From the NCBI GenBank assembly GCA_009823505.1, contig VZQC01010550.1:2318837-2382836 (forward strand): a stretch of 64,000 nt of DNA, given 5' to 3'. Below the pieces are notes generated by a model, which saw nothing but the letters and a program-made list of their open reading frames with translations, was not told the origin of the DNA and did no database searches. Origin of the DNA: Rhizomys pruinosus (lineage: Eukaryota > Chordata > Mammalia > Rodentia > Spalacidae). This document shows, piece by piece, positions 13,301-27,800 of the stretch. Numbering within the stretch: position 1 is the first letter of the stretch; the number at the start of each line of letters is the position of its first letter. Made by a program: the position numbers and the translations under genes.

Positions 13301-14535
13301 TGGGACCAGAACTGAGGTTCTGTGCAAGAGCAGTATGTACTCCTTTTTTTGGTCTTTTCGAGACAGGGTCTCCCTGTAGTCCCAGCTGTCCTGGAACTCA
13401 CTCTGTAGACCAGGCTGGCCTTGAACTCACAAAGATCCCCCTGCCTGTGCCTCCCAAGTGCTAGGATTAAAGGCATGTGCCACCACGCCCGGCTCAAGAG
13501 CAGTATGTACTCTTAACCACTGAACCATCTCCCCAGTCCCCTAAGAGATGTATCTTATTTAGTCAACAGTATTTCCAAAATGTTTCATGAAAAATTGTAT
13601 TTTTTTATTTACTTTTGTTTTACAAGACAGAGTCTTGTAGCTCAGGCTGACTTCAAACTTGCTCTGTAGCTGAGGATAACTTTTTTTTTCTTTTAGAGAC
13701 AGGGTCTCCCTGTAGCTCTAGCTGGCCTGGATCTCTCTATGTAGACCAGGCAGGCCTTGAACTCACAGAGATCTGCCTGCCTCTGCCTCCCAAGTGCTGG
13801 GATTAAAGTTGTGTGCCACCGTGCCCAGCAGCTGAGGATAACTTTGAACCTCTAATCTTCCTGCCTCTGTCTCTCAAGTGCAATTATAGGCATTTGCCAC
13901 CCCATGTGGTTTGAAAATTGGTTAAATTTTTTTTTTAATTTTATTTATTTTGTATGTGTATGAATGTACTGTCTGCATGTAGGTTTGTGCACCCGTGTCA
14001 TGCAATGCCTTGGAGGTCAGAAGAGGGTGTCGGATTCCCCTGGAACTGGAGTTGAAGATGGTTCTCAGCTGCCATGTGGGTGCTGGGGATCGAACCTGGG
14101 TCCTCTGCAAGAGCAGTCGGAGCTCTTAACTGCTAGGCCATCTCTCTAGCCCCGATTTAAAATTTTTTTAATTTACTTACTATTATTATTGTTGTTGTTT
14201 TGTTGTTGTTGTTGTTATTGTTTGAGACAGGGTCTTCCTGTAGCCCTAGATGGCTTAGAGAACTTGCTATATACACCAGGCTTATCCTGAACTCAGAGAT
14301 CTGCCTGCCTCTGCCCCCAAGCACTGGAATTAAAGGCATGTGCAACCACGCCTGGTTTAAAAAAAATTTTTTTTTTTTTATGTGAATGACAGAACTGTAA
14401 TTCTAGTTCTAGGGGAGCTGATGGCCACTTTTGACTTACAAAGGCACTGCAGACATGTGGTACACTTATATGCATACAGGCAAAACACTCATACACATAA
14501 ACTAAAGGATTATTTTTATTTGTATATGTGTTTTC

Positions 14536-14572
<37 letters not shown>

Positions 14573-15784
14573 TTTTTTTTTTTGTCTTTTCGAGACAGGG
14601 TCTCCCTGTAGCCTCAGCTGTCCTGGAACTCACTCTGTAGACCAGGCTGGCCTTGAATTCACAAAGATCCGCCTGCCTCTGCCTCCCAAGTGCTGGGATC
14701 AAAGGCGTGGGCCACCACACCCAGCATATATGTGTTTTCTGTGAGTGTATACTACATATGTTTGGGTACAAGGAAGCCAGAAGGTATCAGATCCCTTGAA
14801 GTTGGAGTTCCAGGCAGTTGTGAGCTGCTTGACCTGGGTGCTGGGAACTGAACTTGGGTCCTTTGGAAGATCAGCAAGCAGTCTTAACCACTGAGCTGTC
14901 TCTCCAGCCTCACCAAAAAGACTTTTAAAAAAAATTTATATAAATAAGCCAGGTTTAGTGGCTAATGCCTATAATCCCTGTGCTCAGGAGGCTTGGGCAG
15001 GAGGATGACTTCAATTTGAGGCCTGCCTGGGCTAGAGTGAAACCCTGTCTCAAACAAATAAAAAAGTATACAAATGACCTGACCTGAAATAGAAGGGAGA
15101 TTATTTGAGGGGAAGAAAGGGCCAGTGATAGGTTGGGGAGTGATGGGGAAGGGGAATGGGGGGGGCAGTTATGGTCAAAGTACCATGATACATGGACATG
15201 AAAATATCATCATCGTGAAATCCATTTGTATACCAACTAAAAAAAAATTTAAGCCAGGTGTGGTGGTGTACGCCTTTAATCCCAACACTCAGGTGGCAGA
15301 GGCAGGCAGATTTCTGTGAGTTCAAGGCCAGCTTGATCTGCATAGCCAGTTCCAGGCCAGCTGCGACTACAGGAGGATGCTGTCTTAAAACAAAACAAAA
15401 CAAAAAACAAAACAAAACAAAACGGCTGGAGAGATGGCTCAGCAGTTAAGAGCACTGACTTCTCTTACAGAGGGCCCAGGTTCAATTCCTAGCACCCACA
15501 TGGTGGCTGAGAACTGTCTTAACTCCAGTTCCAGGGGAATCTGATGCCCTCTTCTGACCTCTGCAGCATTGCACGACATGGGTGCACCATGTCGTGCAAT
15601 GTAGTCGTGCAGGCAGTACACTCATACACATAAGAAGTAAAAAAAAAAAAGTTCTGGGCACGCCTTTAATCCTAGCACTTGAGAGGGAGAGACAGGTGGT
15701 TCTCTGTGAACTCAAGGCCACCCTGGTTTACATAGCACGTTCCAGGCCAGCTGTGGATATAGGGAGACCCTGTCTCAAAGCACC

Positions 15785-15827
<43 letters not shown>

Positions 15828-18800
15828 ATGATTTAAATTTTAAATAAAACAGAAAAATGTGTACAAAGTTATTGAGCTAAGTTATCGTCAAAGTGAAAAG
15901 AATCTTACCAGGATTTTTTGTTAATTGTGTTGCTCTTGCTGTGGTGGTGAAATGTTTATTTTTTATTTATTTATTTATTTATTTATTTTTTTTTTTATTT
16001 TTTGCTTTTTTAGTGATCATACCAGGTTCTGAGAAAATCAGGAGGATAGTTGAAGTCTTGAGAGCTGATGTCATTCAGGGCCTGGGGATTCAGCTTCTGG
16101 AACAGGTGTTTGATCTTCTGGAAGAGGAAGATGAGCTGGAGAGAGAGGTAAGTGTCTCCTTACCTGTGTTCAGAAGCTGTCAAGCTGCTTATGGTGTAAT
16201 TTTATTTGTTTTTATGTTTTATTTTATGTGTGTTTGTTAGTGCCTGCATGTGTCTAGTACACCTGTGTCATGCAGTGACTGTGGAGGGCAGAAGAGGGCA
16301 CCAGATGCCCTGGAACAGAGTTATGGATGGTTGCTAGTTGCCATGTGGGTGCTGGGATTTGAACCCAGCTTTTCTGTAAGAAAGCTGGGTTCTGCCTCTG
16401 CCTCCTGGGTGCTAGGATCAAAGGTGTACACCACCATGCCTGGCCAATGCTGTAAATTTTTAAAGCATTTTTTTTTTTTAGCTATAACTCAACATGGGAT
16501 GCAACTAGTTTGCCTATTTATATATGTGTGTGTGTGATTTTTTTTTTTTTTTTTTTTTTTAAGAACCGTCTTTTAACTCTAGTTCCGGGGGAATCCAACA
16601 CCCCTCTTCTGACCTCCACACATGCCCCATTGCCCCGTGGCTCTGAACCCACAGATAAATGATATACGCCCCTGTCTTACACACACAGAGTAATAAATAA
16701 ATAAAATTTAAAATATGTAATTTAAAAAAAAAGAAAAAGAAAAGAAATGCTCTTTCTAGGATGTGTCTCAATGGTCTCATATCATATAGCTCCAACAACC
16801 AGTGAAATCCACGGTTCCTTCAAGGAAGTTCAGGCTTCTTGGAAGACTATCATCTCTTCTCCCCACTAAGAGTCTCTCCCTAAATTCTGTGTCATCTTTT
16901 GTGATCTTCTTCCTCATTTCAGTGGAATGCACTTTCAAATAACCTCTTAGAAAAGCCACATAAGGAAGAGATTTTCAGTGGACTGCATGCCCTGTTCTTT
17001 CATTTTGAATTAAATGCTTTGCCTGCTTATAACATTTTGGGTTTACAGATATGATTTTTGTTTAAAAATGATCCACCTTTCTTTCAAAATTTAAACAGGA
17101 TTCATTCGCCTATTCATTTTAGCTTATTATTATTTTATGTGTATGAGTGTATGCTTGCATGTATGTAAGTTCACCCAGCACATCCAATACCTGTGTGAGG
17201 TCAGAAGAGAAGATTGGATCCCCTGAAAGCTGGAGTACAGATTGGCGATAGCTGCCAGATGGTGCTGGGAATTGAACTTGGTTCCTCTGGAAGAACAGTA
17301 CTGGCTCTTATAACTGCTGAGCCACTTGTCGGCCACCATCCTATTGCTATTCCAACACTTGCTGTTGCTTTTCATAAACCTGATGCCATTGTACGTACAC
17401 TGGTGACAGAATTCAAGTTCTTACACATTCCAATCATACTTTCTACAATTGAGTGACACTCCCAAGCCTCTGGAAGTTTTTAGAACCTTCTCTTTATCTC
17501 TAGTGTGAGAGTTCATGAAGTTCCACATGTATTGTCATGGGCACAGAACTTCTAGGAAATGTTCATATCTGGGGATTTTTCTTCATTGTTCCTGGGATAA
17601 CTTCCTCCTTTGTGGAATTCCCAGGAAGCAGAAATGGAAATGGAACCTCTGGATTCTTATCCCTATCTTTTGAAATTTCATTCTACAGCTTTTACTTACT
17701 CTCCTTGGCTTGCTCAGTTTGCCCATACAATTAGAATTGGCGCTAGCATCCATGGATGGGGATACCATTAGCTTTATTTTTTTCTGGGAACTGTGTTACT
17801 TGGCATGAGATATCTTCTAGCTCCATCCATTTAAATTTACCTGCAAAGTTCATAAAATCATCTTTCTTTACCACTGCATGAACTCCATTGTGTTAGATGA
17901 TGTACCACATTTTCTCTTTATCCAACTTGTAATAAGTGAGGGGCACTTGGCTTTAAATAGGTTCCAGATCCTTGCTATGTGAAGAGAGCTGAATAAACAT
18001 GGCTGTGCATTGTATCTCTGTGGTAGATAGTCTTGTGGGTGGATGCCCAGGAGTGGTATGACTGGGTCATGGGGTGCCAAGTCCATTCTGAGTCTTCCAA
18101 GGGTTCTCCACACTTGCTTTCCACAGTGGCTGTAAGAGTTTGCATTCCCCAGACAGTGGATGAGTGTTCCCCTTCCCCATAACCTCTCCAGCCACTTGTA
18201 TGCATGGTGTCTTTCTTTTTTTTTTTTTTTTTTTTATTAATTTCTATTATTTCTTGTTGTTGTAGGTGTATAAGTACTGCTCTGCATGGCAGTTGTGCAC
18301 CCGTGGTCGTGGCAATGCCGCGGAGGTTTACCGCGGCAGAATGCGGTTGCTCGGATTCCCCTTGGACTGGAGTTCTCCTGGAATTGGAGTTCTCAGGACG
18401 TTCAGACGGTTCTGAGCTGCCATGTGGTGCTGGGGATCGAACCTGGGCTCCTCTGTAAGAGCCTGGTCGGCGTCTTAACCGCTAGGCCATACTCTCCAGC
18501 CCCTTGTTTCTTGATCCTAGCCAGTCTTATCAGAGTGAGATGATATCTTAAAAGAGTTTAATTTTGCATTTCCTTAATATTAGTGACATTGAACACTGTT
18601 TGAAGGTGTTTCTGGGCCATCTCTAATTCCTCACTTGTGAAGCTCTTGTTCAGCTCTTTGCTCCATCTTTTGAGTGGGTCATTTGTTTCTTTCTGGTTTT
18701 TGAGTAAGTTTATATATTCTGGAAATCAGTGCTTTGTGAGGCAGTCTTGGCTAACAAAATACCCGATTAAGAAAACTAAAACTGCCAGGCGTGTGGCGCA

Positions 18801-21800
18801 TGCCTTGAATCCCACAGGCAGGTGGATCTCTGGTGAGGTTCGAAGGCACCTTGTCTACAGAGTGATTCCAGGCCAGCTGAGGAATACAGGAGACCCTGCT
18901 TCCAAAAGACTAAAAAGAAAAAAAAAAAAAAAAGAACCTAGATTTCCTTGCTTTAGGACATTTTGCCAGCATTGCTTTCCTATGGTTCACTCAGCTAAAA
19001 TTTTTTATGTTCTATAGCTTTTGATCATGATAAAACAAACAAAACAACCCTTGAACAATTAACTATATCAAACCATGCTCTTCAAGAAATTTTAGGATTT
19101 GTGTTGAAATTCTCTTTAAGATGAAAGCCAATTTAGAGCTTTTTGGCCTTAACATAGATTATGAAAACATTTTTATTCTGACTGGATGCCCCTAGATGTA
19201 ATTACTTTGATCATTGAGACCAGGTTCCGTTGGATCAGTGTGAATCAGTGCGGTTCCCAGGAATTTGATGGATTTTTAAAGTAAAAACCAGCCAACCAGC
19301 CAAACTAGCCAACCCACCACCACCAACAACAACAACAAAACCCAAAAATCCTTTTGGAGTATGTTCATGGCTGTATTTTCAGTTGATTGAAGGAAAACAA
19401 ATACTTACCTGACTCTGAGAATCGTCACCTCCCCCTGCCCCCCATCACCTCTCTCCTTCTGAAAGGAAGCCTGTTGGTTGGGGACTATTCTGCAGATGAT
19501 TTCCCAATAGTCATTGAAGAGGAATTCTATCATTATAGGCTGTTGTAATTTAAAGTAGTAATTCTTTTTTTGTTTTTTTTTTTTGGTCTTTTCAAGACAG
19601 GGATCTCCCTGTAGCCCCAGCTGTCCTGGAACTCACTCTGTAGACCAGGCTGGCCTTGAAGAACAAAGATCCGCCTGCCTCTGCCTCCCAAGTGCTAGGA
19701 TTAAAGGCGTGCGCCACCACACCCCGCTTAAAAGTAGTAATTCTTTTTCAATTCATATCAGGAGCTATAACAGTAAAATATCTAATTACTAAGTGAGGAT
19801 TCGGAGGGAAACAAACCCAAGTACCTTAGATGCCAATATCAGTCCTTGTTCTGGAGCATCCTAGGGCATAAGCTAAGCACCCCCTGACTGTGTCCAGAAG
19901 TCAAATAGCAGCCACAGTTGTGGAGAGAACACTTTACTCGCTCCTCGGATGTAATTGTTCTGTGATTCACAGTTCCCTTGCTGTGCCCATGGAGGTGCAG
20001 CTGTGACTTAAGAGGAATGAGGTACTTCAGTTTCCTTAGCAACTTGGCTCCTAAACCAGGCACTTAACAGATCTGTTTGTCTTGGGGTTGCCACTCATTT
20101 TACAGTCAGTAAGCAGAGCAGCCTCCTAGCTTAACCTCTTCTAACTTTGTAGCCCTAGGAGGAGGTTCGCTTCTCCAAGACAGCTACTTTAAGAGCAGCT
20201 AGAAAGGAAGAAAGGAGCCCCAGTTGACTTTGTATTCCTCCATGAGCTAGGGGACTTCTCCTGTCACTCCTCCCGACGGGGGAGTGCGCCTATCATCTCC
20301 CTTCTAGACAGTACAAGCTCTATTCGGGAGTGTATCAAGAAAGTCCGAGCTTGGGGACCAAGTAACCAACACATAATTATATAGCCAGGGCTTTGCGAGT
20401 TCTTCTTCAGTTTGCAGGTTAGACAGGTAAAGGAAGAAGCATGTGGAGTTATCAACCAGCTGAGTTTGCACCTGCTAAACACGTAATTATGGACCCCTGG
20501 AATACTCTATAGCCTTTCGCTATGAGTGCAGTAAGCTCTGACTTTCTCTCCTCCGGTCTTCCCAGACAGTAATTATGGACTACCAGAAAAAACAATAGGG
20601 GATCACCTATTGTTGCTCAAACACACTGTGGATCTGCAGATCCTGCCAAAGCCATCCAGATTGCTGAAAATGGGCTGGAGAAATTAGTATCATACTACCC
20701 TCACCTATACTTAACCTATACCCACCCTATATACAACTACATAACTAAGATGTAACTGCAGGAACCACCCCCCGGTAAATCACACCACAGAACTAAAGCC
20801 CCACAGAATAGCAGTGAAAGAATGAACCGTGAGCAGGATAAAAGCTAGTAGAAAGCGGCTGGTGTACAAAGGTACCCCGGTCGGGTGGTTTACTAAGGAG
20901 TTGCCCCAGCAAATGCGGCCCGCGTCTGTGGGTGATGTGAATAAAATCAAGGCATCGCAAGATGGGATAGGGGAACAGAAATAAGTTTATAAAGGTAAGG
21001 GGAGGAGAAGTAAACCCGCCGGAAATATAAGAAGCCCCAAGAGACAGAGTGGGGCCGATATAGGAGAGGACTAATCCCAGGGCTCTAGCCAATGGCGAAG
21101 GGTACTACCGAACAATGGGGACACACTCCTAAATCTTGTCGGTAAAAGGACCATTGCGAGCACCAGAGCCACCTAGTGCGTAGGAGGACCGAGAACGGGG
21201 GATAAATGGAAGAGAGGAGAGATAAAGAATGCCTTGCTAGGGAGCCAAAGCACCAAAGCCCAAGAGAACTATTTATATTGTCTGAATCGGAAATAAAGTT
21301 ATTGAAACAAAATTAAACACACTAAATACTCCTTACTACCTGCCAGTCTCAAATCAAGCAAAGAGATCTGAAAAGGCGATATAAATTACAATAAAAAATA
21401 ACAAAAGAACGGTGCCAACGCAGTGCATTGAAGAATGCCCCCTCCTCGTTTTGGATGTTGTTTAAGTGGTTAACAAGGTTGGTTCCCTTATTGTCCCAAA
21501 AAGGTAGCCACTCAAAATATGTACCCACTCAGCCCCCACCACCGCGTCCCCTTCTGTGGACCATGTCCCAGACAAGCTGTGCGTTAAAGGGTAATGGCTC
21601 CAACGCTATTGTCAGATAGAGCGAGCGACACTCTTCATTGAAGATCTGATCCCGCCCATCTTCGCTGACCGTCAATGCGTGAATCGATAATTCCTGTTGT
21701 CGATCGTGGACGCTGCCGTAGAGGCGCCCACGCGACTGCCTAACCGAGTGAAAAATGGCTAGCACTCTAAGCCGGATATCGTGTTTTTGGGGCACTATGC

Positions 21801-24800
21801 AATATCTGTTTAAACATAAGGACACCATTCATAGGCACTAAAGTATGGTGTAAGCCACCGCTGCAACACCACGTCGTGTCAACTAAGTACGCCCTAACAA
21901 AACTTATCTCACATGTTGCTAGTAAATAGGTGACGCTTGCTCCGAAATAGACTGCAGCCCAATGTGTCAAGCCACTCGATAGCAGCTAAAGCATCTGGAA
22001 CATTTTCGATGATTACCCTCTTCTGACAAACACAATGTTCTTACCTGGAAGATACACCGGTGGCACATGAAGGACTGTGGTTCAGGAATACAAGGCCAAC
22101 TTGCATCTACCGTTGTGCTGTGGATCATAACGAAGGAGTTAGCAGGCTGCATCCTCCAGACAGACTCCAAATCCTATCCATCTACGTTGATTCTCGGCTG
22201 AGCTTCTTAGGTGGGCATACGGAACATCTCGAGGACTGAAGTTGATGCAAGTAAAAAGTGTCTGAGACTTTTAAGATATCCCTAATAATTACTGTATTCT
22301 CTCTGGGTTTCCTTGGAAGTCAAGGATATTAAGAGGAGAGCCGCCATGTGGAGCCATCTCTGAACATTATTTCAACATATCATCCATATCAGCCCCTTAA
22401 CAAATATCCAATTTGGCAAGAATCTCACTAGGAAGTTTAGAGCAAGGCGTCGAATGCCTGACTCATGTTAATGGCATCAAACGCATTCTACAGGAGGGTA
22501 AGATATGAATCATGAAATAGTATCGTCCTAAATAGACTTGAGTACAAGATTCATATTCTGTACATTTACAAAGTTACTAGCAACCCAAAACCCAAGCTAT
22601 TATGGCTTCAATATAAATGAGACAACAAATGCTGATGCAATTGCTTCACATCAAATTGATCTGCGCAATCATGAATTGTATGTGACAAAAACAGAGTCTT
22701 GTCTATAAAGCAGGATATGTGAATTTGGTTCCAAACGGACAAATGCTATTTAGACATGCGTCACAGCTAGAATTTGGTCTTGTGCTATTTGACCATAAGT
22801 CAAATTGAGCATCCCCAAATCTTCATGCAATGCGTAGACCTTTTTTGGTACATCCACCCTCAAGAAGCTCCGATGCACTGTTTTAGGGCTTGAGAAAGGC
22901 TTTTGGTACATTGTACTTGGTGATAGACAGAATTGCTAGACTGGAAGCTTATCATGGAGGGTTGTGGAACTGGTTTAGACATCTGTTCCTTCTCTGCTTC
23001 CTGGCTTGTCAAAAATACCGGAGCAAATACATGGCTTAAGGCCGCAATCCCAGTGTGATAGGCAAAAACAGAACCTGGTTAGCAAGGACTGGGCTTATTG
23101 AAACTAGATATGTGCTTAAAATACTGACACGTGAGTGTAGTTCTTTTGGAACAGTTTCGCCAGAAAGTCAGGATATGATGATATCTTAGATATTAAAGAG
23201 CTAGAAGGCAACGTTAGTTGCTCGCAAAAGAAGAGCTGTGATGAGGCATTCTGAGTAGGAGACTTGAAAATCCAGCCCAGAATACCGACAAATGAAAGAC
23301 CCCAGTGCTCAAATGAAGCTTTCGTAGTAGGAAGGCCAACGTGAGTTGTGAAGGAAAAGATTATGGGGACCGTCCACAGGGCATCTTACCCTACTAGCTG
23401 TTGTTAAATGTGTTGTGCCATATGATCCCTGATAGACCGCTGAAGGCTCGACTCTACATCACATGCAACCACTAACCAATGGAAGCGGCGTTCCCCATTT
23501 GGTGTGTATGACAGCACATATCTGTCTTGTTATGGAAAAAGATTGATAAGTGGAAATAAGAGAGACATTAAAGATGAGGAGCCAGTGAAGAGTGGATGTC
23601 AAATGTCCTAAGTAGGTGAGATGAACTCAGAAAGTCACCATTATAAAATAGAAAGTTCTGATACTCACTAATTCCACTTGGGCCGCCTTGTTGCGCATAT
23701 GAAAAGTCTTGCACAAAGCATTAGGTTTAAAAGAAAGATGCTTGGCGTCCCAAAACTTCTGCATCGAAAGAAGGACCCAATCAACGCCTCAAGCTGAACA
23801 AAACAATCCCAGTTCAGCAGAACTTGCAGGAGAATGAGAAGAAATGGGTGCTGGTGGGTTAGACCGATCCACCAAGGCCAAGTATAACTTGAAAACCGTA
23901 ACTTTCGCAAAAAGAGACACTTCTACCATTGCCTTCTTAATAAGAAAGAGGGAATATATTCTGAGGAAACATGTAACATGCTAAGATGGGTAGGTACCAC
24001 TAGAAAAGGGGAAAGAAAAGACTCTGAGCCTTTCTTTAGTCAAAAGAACGCAGAGACTATGCGGCCATCCTTACAGCCAACGAGCCTCACGGAGAGCTTA
24101 GCTTATGGAGCTGATGGCTAGTGCAAACATTGTCCCACGGAGCCGCTGCTAATCAGAGAGCTGAGGTCAAGTTTGCCGACATATGGACTTCTAGCTTTAG
24201 TCGTAACCTATGGTAGCTGGAGTATATGAGAATGTGAACAGATCTTTCCCAGAAACATGATGTGTGTGTTGTTCATTAAGGACCATTTGCAACGGAAGTT
24301 CCAGAGAGAAAACATGCTGCAGAACCAGCCATGCTCCAGGGCGGATTTCTGTATGGTAGCTGCCTGGAGCGTTTGTTGCCCTGACCGTGTGTGTAAGATC
24401 CCTGTAATGCCGCATTTGTAATATAAAGATTTGGACTGAATAATAGTGGGATGTTTTCCTGAGAAAAGTGGAGATTTGCTAAGAGACAGGACATTTAAAG
24501 TGTTTTACAATAACATGAAAGTTAAAGACATGAGAAAAATATCATGTAAGAAGAATGTCTAATTTTAGAAAAATCATGATAAAGAGGAATGTAAGAGTTT
24601 TTGCCGATTATTGCTGTTGTTGTGTCCCAAAGAAGAATCTGCTGTTTCCAAGTTGTTCAAATGTGCTTATCCCATTAAATGCATAAGCCCTATGTAACAT
24701 TGAATATAATTGCCTAAGGTTGGGTAAATAACTGGTCCTTGTTTTTACTGGAATTTTTTTTTATTTCACTATTATTTTGCATGTTCGGTGATGCTACATT

Positions 24801-27800
24801 CTCGAAAATCCAATTTAGAATGGATGTTTTTTGGCCAACGTGAAAGGTTTTAATAGTTGACGATCCTTGTATGTTGAAGAATGATGAAACTTGGTAAATG
24901 AGTAAATCTAAACTTTTGGAGCTGACTAGACTTTGTTTCAGAGGTGTTCTTGGTGATTTTAATTAGTTGTTAGGGAGATTGATCGTATAGTCGATGGTCG
25001 GGCTGTGTGAGCTTTAAGTCTTGTGTCAGGGAGGGCCAGGAGATCCAGTGTATCTAAAGTTCCCTGCCAGGGATTAACGATTCAAAGCTCAATGAAGGAG
25101 ATGATAGACAGGAGTGTGATAAACAAATGGGTGCTCCACGGAAGCTAGTAGAACATCCATGAAACGAGAACTGATTCTTTGTTAATGAAGCACAGCTACT
25201 TTTCAATATCTAGCTGTAAAAATTTGCATGAACAAATTAACTCAACCCGCTAGATTATTTTTAGCATTATGCAAATGATGATGACCGGCTCATAAATATT
25301 TGATGTCAATATAGCAGTGCGGAAGAAGGATCCTGTGAAATGTTATACCCTTGTAAGGACGGATATCATTAATAGGCATCCTCTTGCTCTCCTATTGAGC
25401 CCATTGTCGTCCGTCCGCGTTTTAGGTTACTATGATCGTCAGGCGTGAGAAGTTAAAGCCTTATTGGTGCTTTAAGAAAGGTTCTAAGCTTACTGGCCAA
25501 CACCTCGGTCCCTTCATGCGGTCTTATTGCTAGCAGCACTCTAGGGAGCTTGCTCAGCCATAAACACCAAGACTTTAAAGTTTTCTTTCCAGAGCCAGAA
25601 TACTTTAGGAGGTGAATGGTCACATGACAACCGATCGGGTTGGCTGCCTTGTGCTTCAATAAAGCTAAGGGCCTTGTGATTTGGTGTGTTTAGCTCAGCA
25701 GTATAGATTAGGATTTGTGGCTTGCTAGCCTTTTATTATTTCTCAGGCCTTGGGTTCATCTCCCCAGGAGATCATGCACTATCGAAAATAGATAAGATAA
25801 TGCATATGAAGCTGTTTGCTCTTTATTTATAGAAGACTAGCTCAACAGTTTTATAAACATTTTGGCAACCTTCCTATAAAATCTAACATTAATCTGCTCT
25901 GTACCTTCGAAAATTCCCCCCTAGATTTCTCTCTTTTTTTTTTTTTGAGACAGGGTTCTCCCCTTATAGCTCTGGGCCCCTTCCTTAGCTCTAGTAGACC
26001 AGTGAGGCTGGCCTTGAATCACAAGAATCCACCTCCCTCTGCCTACCAAGTGCGGGATTATAAGGCATTGCGCCACCACTCCACCCTCTAGATTTTATAC
26101 CATTTCAAAATGATGACCTCAGTTCCTTTTTTTTTTTTTTTTTTTTTGTTGGTCTTTTTTTTTTTTTTTTTGCCTGTAGTCCCAGCTGTCTTGGAACTCA
26201 CTCTGTATACCAGGCTGCCTTTGAACTACAAAAGATCCGCCTTGCCTCTGCCTTCCCAAGTGCTAGGAATTAAAGGCGTGCGCCACACGCCGCGATACCT
26301 CATTCTTATAGGAGAGGCAAGGCATGAGAGAAGAGAACTCCTAGGTGTAACCAGAGTAATTAATCTGGACAATTAAAAACTGTTATTTCATGTAAATTAT
26401 ACTTCATTACAAAGAATAAGTTCTCCTAGGATCTACTTAGGAAATTATGTGTTCAATACACCTGTGGACATCAGGCATGCTAGAAAACCTGCTGTGAATT
26501 TCCTACTAAGAGTATGATCTTATATGACCGATAAAGAGCCAAAGAAAACATAAGATCTATTTTACCTAAATGCCAAGAAACTTTGTCTGTGTTTTCAAAT
26601 CGCACTAATGTGTGAAAACATGCTGACAGCAGCAGCTAATGTTTTTATTTTGAAAGTTTATTTTTGATGGATAAATGCCATACTCAACTACAGCAGTCGA
26701 ATGAAAAGCGAGGGCGGTGCACCGATATTATAAATTCTCTACGTCTCTATTCCAATAATTGCCATTCCTTTGACTTTTGTTTCTCAAGAATCACATATGC
26801 TCATTCCAGTCAGTTTTTACTGCTGTAGCCAGAATAAATTGGGACTACTATAGTAATCACTAGTGTGCTAAATGCTATTAAAGTACGATTCAAGTTACTG
26901 TAGAATAATAGACATGCCTTTCTAAATTTCGAGGGAAAACGTCTGATTGTTATGAAAAGAGCACATGCAATGTCACCAGTTCTCTTCTTTGCCGTATTGA
27001 TGACAATAGAAGGTTAGCTTCTCTCTTCTGATAATCANTTTTTTGTGTATTTTTGAGAGCAGTCTTGTGTTGGATTTTATTTTTTTTTTATCTTTATTTA
27101 TTTATTTATTTTTGCTTCTTTTCGAGACAGGGTTCTCCCGTGCTCAGCATCCTGGAACTCACTTGTGTACCAGGCTGGCCTTGAACTCCCACGAGATCCA
27201 CTGGCCTTGCACCCAAGTGCTAGGATTAAAGCGTGCCGCACCCATGCCCAGCTGTGTGTGATTTTTAATATGTTTAATCATCAGTGTTTGAGCATTTCAT
27301 AACTAACCTCTCCCCCCAAGGAATTCTGTACACTGAAGTAGTGGGTATTAAATCGAGGGCTCCTGCATGCTAGGCAAGCACTCTACTAAGCTACATCTCT
27401 AGCCACTGAATTTTTTTTTTTTTAAGATAAGTCCTGCCTTTGTTTTCTAGTGTTCTTAACCTCAGCCTTTAACCACTGCGCTATCCCCACAGCCCAAGTC
27501 CTGCCTTTGTTACCCAGCCTGGTCTCATATTAGCAATCCTCCTGCCTCTGCCTTCTGAGTGCCAAGATTATAGATATGTGCCACTAGGTTATCCTTTTTG
27601 TTTTTGATTCTTTGAGACGGGGTCTCCCTGTCCTAGAACTGACTATGTAGACCAGGCTGGCCTTGAACTCACAGCTCACAGAGATCCACTTGCCTCTGCT
27701 TCCCAAGTCCTGGGATTAAAGGCAAGCACCACTATACCTGGTTTATTTTTTTTATAAGTTTTTTTTGTTTTGCTTTCTTTTCATGATATTATTCAATTTA

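Noticed and set aside
21428..22170. Bacterial or vector contamination in the CpG-rich block
   Set aside because: No long coding frames, no recognisable bacterial gene and no sharp vector junction. I keep the origin open rather than claim contamination.
23668..24494. ORFs of 70-80 codons in the SINE-free block
   Set aside because: Length is within chance, they overlap each other, and no motif or splice context supports them.
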